Below the pieces are notes generated by a model. That model worked only from the letters and a program-made list of their open reading frames with translations, had not been told where the DNA came from and did not search any database. DNA of 64,000 bases from MW101C3 sp943367595 (GTDB taxonomy: Bacteria > Cyanobacteriota > Cyanobacteriia > PCC-6307 > Cyanobiaceae), in assembly GCA_943367595.1 (NCBI GenBank), contig CALRJS020000017.1:1-64000 (forward strand), in the 5' to 3' direction. Every line of letters begins with the position of its first letter. The first letter of the stretch is position 1. Both the position numbers and the translations under genes were made by a program. Shown one piece after another: positions 26,354-35,213 of this stretch.

Positions 26354-26444
26354 ATCCTTCCACTGGTGGCAGAGGCGACGGCCCGTAGGCCGTCATCCCC
26401 CTGACTCAAGCGCGGCCGACCCATTCGCTCAGCAGGGCTCGCCC

Positions 26445-26606
26445 GCTTGCTGTTTCACACCGGCATGCTGCGTCACGCCGGCTTGCTGCTTCACACGCTC
26501 AGGCTGTTTCAGACGCACAGGCTGTTGGAGGCGCGCAGGCTGTTTCATAGGCGCAGGCTGTTTGGCGCCCGCTTGCTGCTTCAAGCTCGCAGGCTGTTTC
26601 CCGCGC
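26445..26606 (-). repeat. Nine tandem 18-base units behind ssb
   Basis: Nine imperfect 18-base units run from 26445 to 26606, for example GCTTGCTGCTTCACACGC, TCAGGCTGTTTCAGACGC and GCAGGCTGTTTCATAGGC. On the minus strand they are in the same frame as ssb but lie after its stop (26621-26623). That frame stays open to 26429 and would read K-Q-P-A-x-x hexapeptides. The array begins 15 bases beyond the ssb stop. Confidence 0.9.
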
Positions 26607-26620
26607 CTCCTCCCTCCTGA

Positions 26621-27130
26621 TCAGAACGGGATGTCGTCTTCCTCCTGGGCGTCTGGCACGAGGGGAGCAGAGTTCCAGGTGGGCGTGGCCGGGGCGGGAG
26701 CGGCGGCTGGCGGGTTCTGCCGCACCGGCTGGCGCACAGGAGCAGCGGCCCGTGGGGCCCCCATCGCCGCAGGAGCTGGCGCCGGCGCCCTGGATGGGCC
26801 GGCGCTTCCGCCACCACCGACCACAGCTCCGCCGAGGGGATGGAGCCGGGAGAGGGTGAACTCGGCCCGCTTCTCCTTGGTGCCATCCGGGCGGTTCACA
26901 GTGTTCATGCGCAGGCGCCCTTCCAGCACCAGGCGCTGGCCCACCTGAACGCGGTTCTGCAGGTCCTGCGCCAGATTGCCGAAGCCCACCACCTTCACCT
27001 GGCCGGGCGGGTCATCCGGGCGCAACCCGTCGATCTGCACCGCCATCTCCGCCACCGGCGTCTGGTTGTCCTGGGTGTAGCGCACCTGGGGCGCCTCCAG
27101 CACCACCCCCTCCAGCAAGCAGTGATTCAT
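26621..27130 (-). CDS. ssb: Single-stranded DNA-binding protein
   Basis: 169 aa from M-N-H-C at 27130. Residues 1-100 form the OB fold (V-Q-I-D-G-L-R, V-V-G-F-G-N-L-A, V-G-Q-R-L-V-L-E-G-R-L). Residues about 105-158 are a flexible linker rich in A, P, G. The acidic C-terminal tip ends E-D-D-I-P-F, the contact site for partner proteins. Coats single-stranded DNA during replication and repair. Divergent from cobK with 41 bases between starts, so they share a regulatory gap. Confidence 0.93.
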   Translation of the reverse strand: MNHCLLEGVVLEAPQVRYTQDNQTPVAEMAVQIDGLRPDDPPGQVKVVGFGNLAQDLQNRVQVGQRLVLEGRLRMNTVNRPDGTKEKRAEFTLSRLHPLGGAVVGGGGSAGPSRAPAPAPAAMGAPRAAAPVRQPVRQNPPAAAPAPATPTWNSAPLVPDAQEEDDIPF

Positions 27131-27171
27131 CTCTCCGTCCGCACCGGCGGGCCACATCCTGATGCACGGCC

Positions 27172-27984
27172 GTGAAATGCACCAGCGGGCGCCTGTGGCT
27201 GGTCAGCGGCACCGGTGAAGGTCCCTGGCTGGCGGCGGCGCTGCTGGCGAACGGCTGGGAGCTGACCGTCTCCGTGGTGAGCCAGGCGGCGGGGCGCGCT
27301 TACGCCCCCCACCCGCGGCTGCAGCTGGAGGTGGGCGCGCTGCAAGGCAGGACCGGCATCCAGCGGCACCTGGAGGCGGCGCGCCTCCAGCAGCGCCCCT
27401 ATCAGTGGGTGATCGACGCCAGCCATCCCTTTGCGGTGCAGATCAGCGCTCAACTGGCGGCGACCTGCCGGCCGCTGGGGCAACCGCTGCTGCGGCTGCT
27501 GCGGCCGCTGGAGCCACGCCTCGCCCCGCGGCAGACCCTGTTGAACGATCTGCAGGCCCTGGGGAGGGCAGATCTGCGCGGCCAACGGCTGCTGCTGGCG
27601 ATCGGTGCTCGCCATCTGGCCGCCGCCGCTGCCCATGCCGGCGGGGCGGAGCTGTTCGCGCGGGTGCTGCCCACACCCGCGAGCCTGCAGCAGGCGCGGG
27701 CAGCGGGGCTGGCGGATGCCCACCTGGCCTGCCTGCGGCCGGCCGGCGGCCCACTGGGGGGGGCGGCCCTCGGCATCGAGCAGGCGCTGCTGCGGCAGTG
27801 GCGGATCAGCGCGGTGCTCTGCCGGCAGTCGGGCGGGCGCACGGAGCGCGGCTGGCAACAGCTCTGTGCCGCCAGGGATCTGCAGCTGCTGTTGCTGGCG
27901 CGCCCCGCCGAACCCCCAGGGGTGGAAGGCTTGCCGCTGGCAGAGCTGCTGGAGAAGCTGGGCCAGCCCCCCCGCTGGCTCTAG
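27172..27984 (+). CDS. cobK: Precorrin-6A/cobalt-precorrin-6A reductase
   Basis: 270 aa, GTG start at 27172. NAD(P)H-dependent reduction of the corrin macrocycle in cobalamin (in these bacteria pseudocobalamin) synthesis. The N-terminus has a glycine-rich nucleotide-binding turn (W-L-V-S-G-T-G-E-G-P), and the family motif D-A-S-H-P-F-A lies near residue 83. The sequence is unusually rich in A, L, R, Q, as expected at this GC content. The stop is two bases before the cutA ATG, so these are co-transcribed. cobO elsewhere in the window serves the same pathway. Confidence 0.85.
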   Translation: MKCTSGRLWLVSGTGEGPWLAAALLANGWELTVSVVSQAAGRAYAPHPRLQLEVGALQGRTGIQRHLEAARLQQRPYQWVIDASHPFAVQISAQLAATCRPLGQPLLRLLRPLEPRLAPRQTLLNDLQALGRADLRGQRLLLAIGARHLAAAAAHAGGAELFARVLPTPASLQQARAAGLADAHLACLRPAGGPLGGAALGIEQALLRQWRISAVLCRQSGGRTERGWQQLCAARDLQLLLLARPAEPPGVEGLPLAELLEKLGQPPRWL

Positions 27985-27986
27985 CC

Positions 27987-28418
27987 ATGCCACCGCCGTC
28001 CAACGACCCTGCCGCTGCGCCCACGGCGCTCGTGCTGGTGCTCACCACCGAGGCGGACGCCGCCCAGGCTGAGCGCCTGGCGCAGGCCCTGCTGGAGGAG
28101 CGGCTGGCGGTCTGCGTCAGCCTGCTGCCGATCACCTCGCTCTATCACTGGCAAGGAAGGATCGAGCGCAGCACGGAAGTGCAGCTGCTGATCAAAACCA
28201 GCGTTCCCCAGCTGGAGGCGTTGAAGCGGCGCCTGCACGCGTTGCACAGCTACGACACACCGGAATGGATCCACTGGCCGGCCCAGACCGAAGGCGCCTA
28301 TGGCCTGTGGCTGCAGGGCGAGCTGGCCGGCTCAGCCCAGATGCAGGCGCACCAGATCCTGCAGGGAGGCCTGTGGGCGGGGTCCGAGCTGGGTGACCAC
28401 CAGGCCGGCGCAGAGTGA
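27987..28418 (+). CDS. cutA: CutA-type divalent cation tolerance protein
   Basis: 143 aa from the ATG at 27987. The core (residues 14-115) has the family pattern L-V-L-T-T-E-A-D-A-A-Q-A, A-V-C-V-S-L-L-P, Y-H-W-Q-G-R-I-E-R-S and E-V-Q-L-L-I-K-T, which forms a trimer of small alpha/beta domains that can bind metal. Members are about 105-115 residues; this one has an extra C-terminal tail whose last 87 bases overlap the end of the convergent pfkB gene, suggesting a lost stop codon. Confidence 0.88.
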   Translation: MPPPSNDPAAAPTALVLVLTTEADAAQAERLAQALLEERLAVCVSLLPITSLYHWQGRIERSTEVQLLIKTSVPQLEALKRRLHALHSYDTPEWIHWPAQTEGAYGLWLQGELAGSAQMQAHQILQGGLWAGSELGDHQAGAE

Positions 28419-29321
28419 ACCCAATCGACCGCAGTCCTCAAGGCTCTGGCCCTGGGTGTAGCCGTGCAGGAAGCCGGCCGCGTAGAGGTCGCCGGCGCCG
28501 GTGGTGTCCACCAGGGGGCCCAGCTGATACGCCGCAATCGTGTGACTGCTCTCTCCGGCCAGCACCAGCGATCCCTTTTCGCTGCGGGTGAGCGCGGCCA
28601 CCTTGCAGCAGCCACGCACCCGGGCCACCGCCTCCTCAAAGCTGTCGGTGGCGTAGAGGGAGCAGATCTCCAGCTCGTTGGCGAAGAGCAGGTCCACGTG
28701 GCCATCCACCAGATCGAGGAAGCTGTCGCGGTGGCGCTCCACGCAGAAACCGTCGGAGAGGCTGAGGGCCACCTCACCGCCATGGGCACGCACCACCTCT
28801 GCAGCGGCGATGAAGGCCCGCTTGGCCGGCTCGGAATCCCAGAGATAGCCCTCCAGGTAGAGCACCTTCGCCTGCCCCACCAGCTCCAGGTCGAGGTCGG
28901 CGGGATCAAGCGTGACGGAGGCCCCCAGATAGGTGCACATCGTGCGCTGGGCGTCGGGGGTGACCAGGATCAGACAGCGGGCCGTGGAGGGCCCGGACGT
29001 GGTGGGGGGCGTCTGGAAGTGAGCTCCCACGGAACGGATGTCGTGGGCGAAGATCCCGCCCAGCTGATCGTTGCGGACACGGCCGATGAAGCCGGCGCGG
29101 CCGCCGAGCTGGGCGATGCCCGCCAGGGTGTTGGCGGCGGATCCGCCAGAGGTTTCCAGGCCTGGACCAGAGGCGGCGTAGAGGCGGTCGGCCTGAGCTT
29201 CGTCCACCAGGGCCATGGTGCCTTTGGTGAGGCCATGGGCTGCAATGAAGGCGTCGTCCGCCTGCACCAGCACATCCACGATGGCGTTGCCGATGCCGAC
29301 GACATCAAACTGTTTGATCAT
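28332..29321 (-). CDS. PfkB-family carbohydrate/nucleoside kinase
   Basis: 329 aa. The two family signatures are present: a glycine-rich G-G-S-A-A-N-T-L-A-G near residue 60 and D-T-T-G-A-G-D-L-Y-A-A-G-F near residue 285, with the catalytic Asp. It resembles adenosine kinase/ribokinase-type enzymes; the exact substrate is not determined. It follows purA on the minus strand with its ATG overlapping the purA stop, which makes a purine-salvage role plausible. Convergent overlap of 87 bases with cutA. Confidence 0.88.
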   Translation of the reverse strand: MIKQFDVVGIGNAIVDVLVQADDAFIAAHGLTKGTMALVDEAQADRLYAASGPGLETSGGSAANTLAGIAQLGGRAGFIGRVRNDQLGGIFAHDIRSVGAHFQTPPTTSGPSTARCLILVTPDAQRTMCTYLGASVTLDPADLDLELVGQAKVLYLEGYLWDSEPAKRAFIAAAEVVRAHGGEVALSLSDGFCVERHRDSFLDLVDGHVDLLFANELEICSLYATDSFEEAVARVRGCCKVAALTRSEKGSLVLAGESSHTIAAYQLGPLVDTTGAGDLYAAGFLHGYTQGQSLEDCGRLGSLCAGLVVTQLGPRPQASLQDLVRLHLG

Positions 29322-30634
29322 CAGGCGCTCAGCAGGGCCCGCTTAGGGCCGTGGATCGGATCCTCCACCACGATCGTCTGGTCACGTTGCGCTCCGAGCG
29401 ACACGATGGCGATCGGCACCTCCATCAGCTCAGCGAGGAAGCGGAGATAAGCCATCGCCGTGTCCGGCAGCTCCTCCAGCTGGCGGCAGTCGGCGGTGGA
29501 GCTCTGCCAGCCCGGCAAGGTTTCAAAGATCGGCTGACAGCGGGCGAAATCCTCAGCGCTGCTGGGGAAGTGGTCAATGCGCTCGCCATTGAGCTCATAG
29601 GCCACACACACCTGGATCTCGTCGAGCTCATCGAGCACATCGAGCTTGGTGATCGCCAGGCAATCGAGGCCGTTCACCTGCACGGCATAGCGGCCGATCA
29701 CGCCATCGAACCAGCCACAACGGCGGCGCCGGCCGGTGGTGGTGCCGAATTCGTGGCCGCGATCGCAGAGGTGATCGTTGAGGCTGCCTTCGAGCTCGGT
29801 GGGGAAAGGCCCTTCGCCCACGCGGGTGGTGTAGGCCTTGGCCACACCGATCACACGGTCGATCAGGGTGGGGCCCACCCCTGCCCCGATGCAGGCGCCG
29901 CCGGACACCGGATTCGATGAGGTGACGTAGGGGTAGGTGCCGTGGTCGAGGTCGAGCAGGGTGCCCTGCGCCCCTTCGAACAGGATGTTCTTGCGGGCAC
30001 GGGCGGCCTCGTGGATCGTGCGGGTGCAGTCGACCACATGAGGGGCGAGCCGCTGGCCGTAGGCGGCGTACTCGAGGATCACCTCCTCAGGATCGAGCGG
30101 CGGCAGGTCGTAGATGCGCTCGAGGATCAGGTTCTTTTCGGCCAGAGGGGCCAGCAGGCGATCCCGCAACCGGTCGACGTCGAGCAGGTCGAGCACCCGG
30201 ATGCCGTTGCGCTCCGATTTGTCGGCATAGGTGGGGCCGATGCCCCTGCCAGTGGTGCCGATGCGGCGATCGCCGCGGCGCTGCTCCATCGCCTGATCCA
30301 GCAGGCGGTGGTACGGCATGGTCACGTGGGCCGTGGAGGCCAGCTTCAGGCCGGAGATGTCGATACCGAAGGTGGCGAGCATATCGAGCTCACCGAGCAT
30401 GACCTTCGGGTCGACCACCGTGCCGGAGCCGATCAGGCAGGTGGTGTCGGGATACAGAATTCCGGAAGGAATGAGGTGCAGTTTGAGCACCTTGTCGTCG
30501 ACCACGATCGTGTGGCCGGCGTTCACACCGCCCTGGTAGCGCACCACCACATCGGCGGAGCGGCTGAGCAGATCGGTGATCTTTCCCTTGCCTTCGTCAC
30601 CCCATTGAGCACCGATGACGACGACATTGGCCAA
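29321..30634 (-). CDS. purA: Adenylosuccinate synthetase
   Basis: 437 aa, usual length. Converts IMP and aspartate to adenylosuccinate with GTP. Motifs: N-terminal G-A-Q-W-G-D-E-G-K-G-K, G-G-V-N-A-G-H-T, the G-T-T-G-R-G-I-G-P loop, and E-G-A-Q-G-T-L-L-D. G-E-G-P-F-P-T-E and the GTP-base motif T-K-L-D are intact. Between psb27 (117 bases upstream) and pfkB (overlapping stop/start). Confidence 0.97.
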   Translation of the reverse strand: MANVVVIGAQWGDEGKGKITDLLSRSADVVVRYQGGVNAGHTIVVDDKVLKLHLIPSGILYPDTTCLIGSGTVVDPKVMLGELDMLATFGIDISGLKLASTAHVTMPYHRLLDQAMEQRRGDRRIGTTGRGIGPTYADKSERNGIRVLDLLDVDRLRDRLLAPLAEKNLILERIYDLPPLDPEEVILEYAAYGQRLAPHVVDCTRTIHEAARARKNILFEGAQGTLLDLDHGTYPYVTSSNPVSGGACIGAGVGPTLIDRVIGVAKAYTTRVGEGPFPTELEGSLNDHLCDRGHEFGTTTGRRRRCGWFDGVIGRYAVQVNGLDCLAITKLDVLDELDEIQVCVAYELNGERIDHFPSSAEDFARCQPIFETLPGWQSSTADCRQLEELPDTAMAYLRFLAELMEVPIAIVSLGAQRDQTIVVEDPIHGPKRALLSA

Positions 30635-30750
30635 GAAGGAAACAGCGGCCCGAAGCCGCTTCTAAGCACAAACAGAGAGCCTCTCAGATCAGCTGCCCCT
30701 TCGTAAAGCCCCCAGCGGCATCCGTGATCCCGCCGGGGGTGGTCCGGGCT

Positions 30751-31224
30751 TCAGGCGCCGCGCACGGCGTTGGTTTCAGCCTTCTTGAGCTCCTTCTCCA
30801 GGCGAGCGCGCAACGCCTCGGGCAGTGGGCGGTTGGCGTAGTTGGTGTAGTGGCCCGCCAGCGAATTGACGGCGGTCTGCATGGTGGTGAAGGAGGGCAG
30901 GCCGTTCACGTTCGCCCGGGGGCGGTAAAGCGCCATGTAGTCGGAGATCAGGGCGCGGGCGTCGGTCTCGGCTGCGCTGCGGGCGGGGTCGTCCTGCTCC
31001 AGGGCGATGGTGCTCAGCAGGCTCTGGGCCACGGTCACGGTGTCCTCCACGTAGACCCCGCTGAGGTTGCCGGTGGCACTGCCGCAGGCCGTGAGCGTGA
31101 GGGACAGGCAGAGCGCGACCATCAGAGCCGACGCCATCAGCCGGCGGCCGAGACGTTGAACGGCGAGCAACAAGGGCCGGAAGGTGCCTTGGCCTGCTTC
31201 GAAACGCCAGGGATGCGCGGCCAT
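30751..31224 (-). CDS. psb27: Psb27 photosystem II assembly lipoprotein
   Basis: 157 aa from the ATG at 31224, which has AGGAG six bases upstream. An N-terminal stretch of about 29 residues precedes the lipoprotein signal (core A-L-M-V-A-L-C-L-S-L-T-L-T-A-C, lipobox L-T-A-C). The mature protein is the four-helix Psb27 domain with D-T-V-T-V-A-Q-S-L, D-A-R-A-L-I-S-D-Y and N-S-L-A-G-H-Y-x-N-Y. Psb27 binds CP43 in the thylakoid lumen during assembly and repair. It diagnoses a photosynthetic cyanobacterium. Same strand as proS and purA. Confidence 0.93.
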   Translation of the reverse strand: MAAHPWRFEAGQGTFRPLLLAVQRLGRRLMASALMVALCLSLTLTACGSATGNLSGVYVEDTVTVAQSLLSTIALEQDDPARSAAETDARALISDYMALYRPRANVNGLPSFTTMQTAVNSLAGHYTNYANRPLPEALRARLEKELKKAETNAVRGA

Positions 31225-31296
31225 CGGAGCTCCTGATTCAATCGGGAAACTCTATAAGCCGTGCCAGCGAGCGCCCAGGCACGCAAGCCCGAGGCC

Positions 31297-33117
31297 TCAG
31301 CAGGAGGGGGCGCCCCTGCCGAGGCGGCCCGCTTCCACCAGTGCGATCAGCTGGGCGGGCAGATCAGCGGCGGCCAGCTCCTGCCGTTCGCCGCTGCGGC
31401 GCTCCACCAGCTCCACCTGGCCCTGGGCGGCACCGCGCCCCACCACCACCCGCCAGGGAATGCCGATCAGGTCAGCGTCTTTGAACTTCACTCCCGCGCG
31501 CTCGGGGCGGTCATCGAGCAACACCTCAATCCCGCCGGCCTGCAGGGCTGCATCGAGGCGCTCGGCCAGCTCCACCTGCACGGGCTCCTGCATGTTCGCC
31601 ACCACCACGATCACTTCGTAGGGCGCGATCGGCAGGGGCCAGCAGATGCCGTTGGCGTCGTGGTGCTGCTCCACCGCCGCCTGGGCCAACCGTGACACAC
31701 CGATGCCGTAGCAGCCCATCCACAGCGGCTCCTCCACTCCCGCCTCATTGGTGAAGCGGGCATCCAGGGCGCTGGAGTACTTGCGGCCCAGCTGGAAGAT
31801 GTGGCCCACCTCGATGCCACGGCTGGCCTCCAGACGCTGCTCAGGGTCGTGCAGGCAACGGTCACCCGGCTGGGCGGCGCGCAGATCCGCGGTGTCGGGC
31901 GCAGGCATGGCCTCGCCCCAGCAGGCTCCCACCAGGTGATAGTCAAGGGTGTTGGCGCCGCAGACAAAGGCGCCGAGATCGGCGGCCGACGGATCGGCCA
32001 GCCGAAGGAAGCGCTGCTGCCAGCTCGCAGCCCCCTGCAGCAGCGCATCGGGCAGGTGCGGACCCAGGAACCCCAGCGGCCATGGCTCCAGCCCCTCGGC
32101 CAGCACCTGCTCCGGCGTGATCGGCTCAAGGCTCAGCAAGGCGCCAGCTTCGGCGCAGCGGGCGGAAACCGCGTTGGAGAGCTTCACCGGATTGAGGGTC
32201 TGATCGCCGCGCAGGCTCACCAGCACGGGCAAGGGCCCACCGGTGGCGAAGCGGGCGAGCAGCACCAGCACCTTCACGGTCTGGGAAGGATCGAACCCAT
32301 GGGCACTGCAGAGCGCCTCAATCGAGCGCTCACCTGGGGTGGCCAGCAGGGTGGGGGTTGCCGCAGTTGCCAGTGGCACCGCCGGCTCCACCCGGGAGCA
32401 GGCACGCTCCTGGTTGGCGGCGTAGCGACCATCGGGGCTGGCGAGGATCAGGTCCTCGCCGGCATCGGCGGTGACCATGAACTCCTGGCTGGCGGAACCG
32501 CCGATGGCACCGCTGTCGGCCTCCACCGCCACGGCACGCAGGCCGCAACGCTCGAAGATGCGTCGGTAGGCCTGATCCATCACGCCGTAGGCCGCTTTGA
32601 GATCCTGCTCATCGGCGTGGAAAGAATAAGCGTCCTTCATGATGAATTCCCTGCCACGCATCAGCCCGAAGCGGGGCCTGATCTCATCGCGGAATTTCGT
32701 CTGGATCTGATACAGACAAACCGGCAACTGTCGGTAGGAACGCAACAGATCGGCCGCCAGAGCCGTGATCACTTCCTCGTGGGTGGGGCCCAGGCCAAGC
32801 GAACGGTCCTGGCGATCGAGCAGGTGGAACATGATGCCCTCACCCGCGGTGTATCCCTGCCAGCGGCCGCTGCGCTCCCAGAGCTCGCTGGGCTGCAGCT
32901 GGGGGAGCAGGGTTTCCAGCGCCCCAGTGGCGTTCATCTCTTCACGCACGATGGCCGACACCTTCTGCAGCACACGCCACAGCAGGGGCAGGTAGGCGTA
33001 AATGCCGGAACCGATGCGACGGATGTAGCCGGCCCGCAGCAGCAACCGATGGGAGGGAATCTCCGCCTCCGCAGGATCGTCGCGAAGCGTCACCAGCATC
33101 AGGCGGGAGACACGCAT
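31297..33117 (-). CDS. proS: Prolyl-tRNA synthetase (bacterial type with editing domain)
   Basis: 606 aa. Class II motifs: motif 1 around residues 60-75 (E-L-W-E-R-S-G-R-W), motif 2 with T-K-F-R-D-E-I-R-P-R-F-G-L-M-R-G-R-E-F, and motif 3 G-C-Y-G-I-G-V-S-R near the C-terminal third. An insertion domain between motifs 2 and 3 (about 220-400) is the cis-editing domain of bacterial ProRS. A C-terminal anticodon-binding domain follows. Psb27 and purA lie downstream on the same strand. ATG start at 33117; divergent from the DNA-binding protein. Confidence 0.96.
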   Translation of the reverse strand: MRVSRLMLVTLRDDPAEAEIPSHRLLLRAGYIRRIGSGIYAYLPLLWRVLQKVSAIVREEMNATGALETLLPQLQPSELWERSGRWQGYTAGEGIMFHLLDRQDRSLGLGPTHEEVITALAADLLRSYRQLPVCLYQIQTKFRDEIRPRFGLMRGREFIMKDAYSFHADEQDLKAAYGVMDQAYRRIFERCGLRAVAVEADSGAIGGSASQEFMVTADAGEDLILASPDGRYAANQERACSRVEPAVPLATAATPTLLATPGERSIEALCSAHGFDPSQTVKVLVLLARFATGGPLPVLVSLRGDQTLNPVKLSNAVSARCAEAGALLSLEPITPEQVLAEGLEPWPLGFLGPHLPDALLQGAASWQQRFLRLADPSAADLGAFVCGANTLDYHLVGACWGEAMPAPDTADLRAAQPGDRCLHDPEQRLEASRGIEVGHIFQLGRKYSSALDARFTNEAGVEEPLWMGCYGIGVSRLAQAAVEQHHDANGICWPLPIAPYEVIVVVANMQEPVQVELAERLDAALQAGGIEVLLDDRPERAGVKFKDADLIGIPWRVVVGRGAAQGQVELVERRSGERQELAAADLPAQLIALVEAGRLGRGAPSC

Positions 33118-33227
33118 CGAGCGAACCAGAGCAGGGGCTGGACGCTATCACCGAGCCCCTCGGCAGGGTGGAGAGGCAAGCGCTACAGCGAAAGGCTCGG
33201 CGGGAACCCAAACACTGCGGCGATTTC

Positions 33228-33236
33228 TGCTACATT
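33228..33236 (+). promoter_or_regulatory. Putative extended -10 of the HTH gene
   Basis: TGC followed by TACATT (TG at 33228-33229, TACATT 33231-33236) resembles an extended -10 (TGnTATAAT, 4/6 in the hexamer). It lies 35 bases before the ATG at 33271. No clear -35 is seen. Confidence 0.3.
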
Positions 33237-33270
33237 CACTTTTCAGTCCCAGTAGTCCAAGGTTTGTCTC

Positions 33271-33783
33271 ATGTCCACACAACCGAAGGGTGCTTTCGGG
33301 GGTGGGGTGGCCGGCCCTGGCCCTGGTTCCCCTGCGGCACCCCCACCAGCTCACGGCTCCACGCCCCCCGGCGCCCCGTCCTTCAGTGCCGACACGCCCC
33401 CGGAAGGCCTGATCACCATCGATGAGGTGCAGAGGGCTCTGAACCGCTCACGCGCCTCGGTGTATCGCTACACCAACACCGAGCCGCGCAATCTCAATCC
33501 CCCCTTCAACCCGCGGCGCCTCAACCCCGAGTACCGCACCGATCAGAAGGAAGCCCTGTTGTTTCACCCCAACGAGGTGGCCAGGTTCGCCCGTGACGTG
33601 CTTCGCATCAAGGAAGTCACGGTCGAAGTTCTCAACGCCCCTTCCACCATCACCCAGCAATTGCTGGGCTCCATCCTCGACGAACTGCAGGGGATCCGGC
33701 GCCTGCTTCAGGGCATGGAACGTGCTCCCACCGACCTGAACAGCAAACGCGAGCACATTGAGCAGTCACGGCCGGCAGCCTGA
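33271..33783 (+). CDS. Helix-turn-helix DNA-binding protein (resolvase/MerR-like)
   Basis: 170 aa. Residues 1-45 are a G/P/A-rich disordered tail. Residues 47-110 hold a helix-turn-helix (I-T-I-D-E-V-Q-R-A-L-N-R-S-R-A-S-V-Y-R-Y) and F-H-P-N-E-V-A-R-F-A, reminiscent of the winged N-terminus of MerR or the C-terminal HTH of resolvases. The C-terminal part has a leucine-rich helix (I-L-D-E-L-Q-G-I-R-R-L-L) that may form dimers. No catalytic serine of a resolvase is present. Next to proS; probably a conserved picocyanobacterial regulator. Confidence 0.7.
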   Translation: MSTQPKGAFGGGVAGPGPGSPAAPPPAHGSTPPGAPSFSADTPPEGLITIDEVQRALNRSRASVYRYTNTEPRNLNPPFNPRRLNPEYRTDQKEALLFHPNEVARFARDVLRIKEVTVEVLNAPSTITQQLLGSILDELQGIRRLLQGMERAPTDLNSKREHIEQSRPAA

Positions 33784-34017
33784 TCCCCGCCTCCTGACAG
33801 GGCCTCCCTTTCGCATGGCCAGTCCATTGGAAAGATGGCATAATCAAGCCAAGATCCAAGTCGAAACGGTGGATGAACTCCAGCGTTTTCGCAGCAGAAG
33901 TTACAGACCTGCTTCGGCAGCGCCGTTTCTGCTCTGGATCTGCCACCCGAGCCCCACGGCGTTTCGGCCTTTCGTGCCGCAATCCTGAGTTCGGGGGGTG
34001 TCCCTCAATCCCCGTCC

Positions 34018-34326
34018 ATGGACTCCGCCCAGTCTCGATTTCCAGCCGAAGACCTCCCTTCCCCGCTCACTGAATCCGACGCCGACCCTGGCGAGGACCC
34101 ATTCAGTACGGAATCCCTCCTGTTTTCCAGCTCGGCCGTTGTGGGCGGCTTGATCGGGCTGCTGGCCGTGTTCATTCCACTGATCTCCGTGATGGGGTCC
34201 CGGCCTGCCGTCCTGCCCCGCCTGAGCAAGCTGCCAAGCCCACCCGCGCCGCTGCAGCAAAACCAGGCCCAGCCGCCCGCTTCCGGCATCGGTCTGTTCA
34301 ACCTGCCCCGCAAGGTTCTGCGCTGA
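34018..34326 (+). CDS. Hypothetical protein with one membrane helix
   Basis: 102 aa. An acidic N-terminus (S-D-A-D-P-G-E-D-P), one strong membrane helix (about residues 37-60, S-S-A-V-V-G-G-L-I-G-L-L-A-V-F-I-P), then a Pro/Gln-rich tail ending in L-P-R-K-V-L-R. No family. It lies downstream of the HTH gene on the same strand after a 234-base gap that holds no supported gene. Confidence 0.55.
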   Translation: MDSAQSRFPAEDLPSPLTESDADPGEDPFSTESLLFSSSAVVGGLIGLLAVFIPLISVMGSRPAVLPRLSKLPSPPAPLQQNQAQPPASGIGLFNLPRKVLR

Positions 34327-34514
34327 GCGCCCCTCGCTGAGCTGTTTCTCCCCTGCCGTGAACAGCAGGTCGCTCAGCTCTCTCTCCGGAGATCCCTGAG
34401 CGGAAGACACCTCAGCCAAGTGGCTGATGGCAATGGCAGCGCTCCCGGGCAGGGCATCGAGGCTGCTGGGCGGCAGGGCAAGGGCGGCACTCAGGAGCTC
34501 TGCGGCGTCTGCGC

Positions 34515-35213
34515 TCAGGCCACGCGCTGAAGCAGGAAGCCTTCGTAGTCGAGGGCCTGAAAGATGCGTGCCGGGTCGCCGAAGCCTGCCGCATTCACCA
34601 GGGCCGTGAGGCGGGCGTCGCCGATCGGATGGAGGCCCTGGGTGAGGGGGGCGATGCGATCGGCGTCCAGCTCGAGGCCGCTCACCTTCTGAAAGCCGAG
34701 CCAGGCCTCGGTGATCTGCTCCTGGAGGAGCGGCAGGGCCGGCCGCATCAGGTCCACCAGCACCAGTTGACCGCCGGGCCGCAGGCAGCGGGCCAAGGCG
34801 CTCAGAAACGCCAGCTTGGTGCCGTCGTCGGGGAGCGACTGGAGCACCAGCACGGAAAGCGCGCCGGCGAACCCCTGCTCAGTGGTGAGCGCTTCCGCCG
34901 TGGTCTGCAGCCAGCGGATCGGGGCGGCCTCGCCGAGGCGCTGCCGGGCGGCAGCGAGCATGGCCGCGGAAGGGTCGATCGCCGTGAGTTGCCAATCGGG
35001 GCGTTGAGCGACGGCTTCCACCAGCTCAGCCCCCGTGCCGCATCCGGCCACCAGCACCTCGGCGCCCTCAGGAGCAGCGAGCGGGGAAGCAGCGAGCAGG
35101 GCCACAGCCAGGCGCGCCAGGCTGGCGTAGCCCGGGATCAGCCGCTGCACCACCAGGTCGTAACCCTCGGGTTCGAGCGGATCGATCAGAGGAGAAACGT
35201 CAGCTGAAGCCAA
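34515..35213 (-). CDS. SAM-dependent methyltransferase
   Basis: About 232 aa from a TTG at 35213; the open frame extends further but no ATG is available and the sequence upstream is non-conserved, so the start is uncertain. Motif I is V-L-V-A-G-C-G-T-G-A-E-L-V near the first third, followed by T-A-I-D-P-S-A-A-M-L (acidic residue that binds the ribose) and L-S-V-L-V-L-Q-S-L-P-D-D. The pattern is class I methyltransferase of the UbiE/small-molecule type. Substrate unknown. Divergent from the ferredoxin gene. Confidence 0.75.
   Translation of the reverse strand: MASADVSPLIDPLEPEGYDLVVQRLIPGYASLARLAVALLAASPLAAPEGAEVLVAGCGTGAELVEAVAQRPDWQLTAIDPSAAMLAAARQRLGEAAPIRWLQTTAEALTTEQGFAGALSVLVLQSLPDDGTKLAFLSALARCLRPGGQLVLVDLMRPALPLLQEQITEAWLGFQKVSGLELDADRIAPLTQGLHPIGDARLTALVNAAGFGDPARIFQALDYEGFLLQRVA

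Noticed and set aside
33784..34017. Possible small gene (33758-33988) between the HTH gene and the 34018 gene
   Set aside because: It overlaps the HTH gene, and its sequence shows no motif, signal peptide or conserved-looking features.
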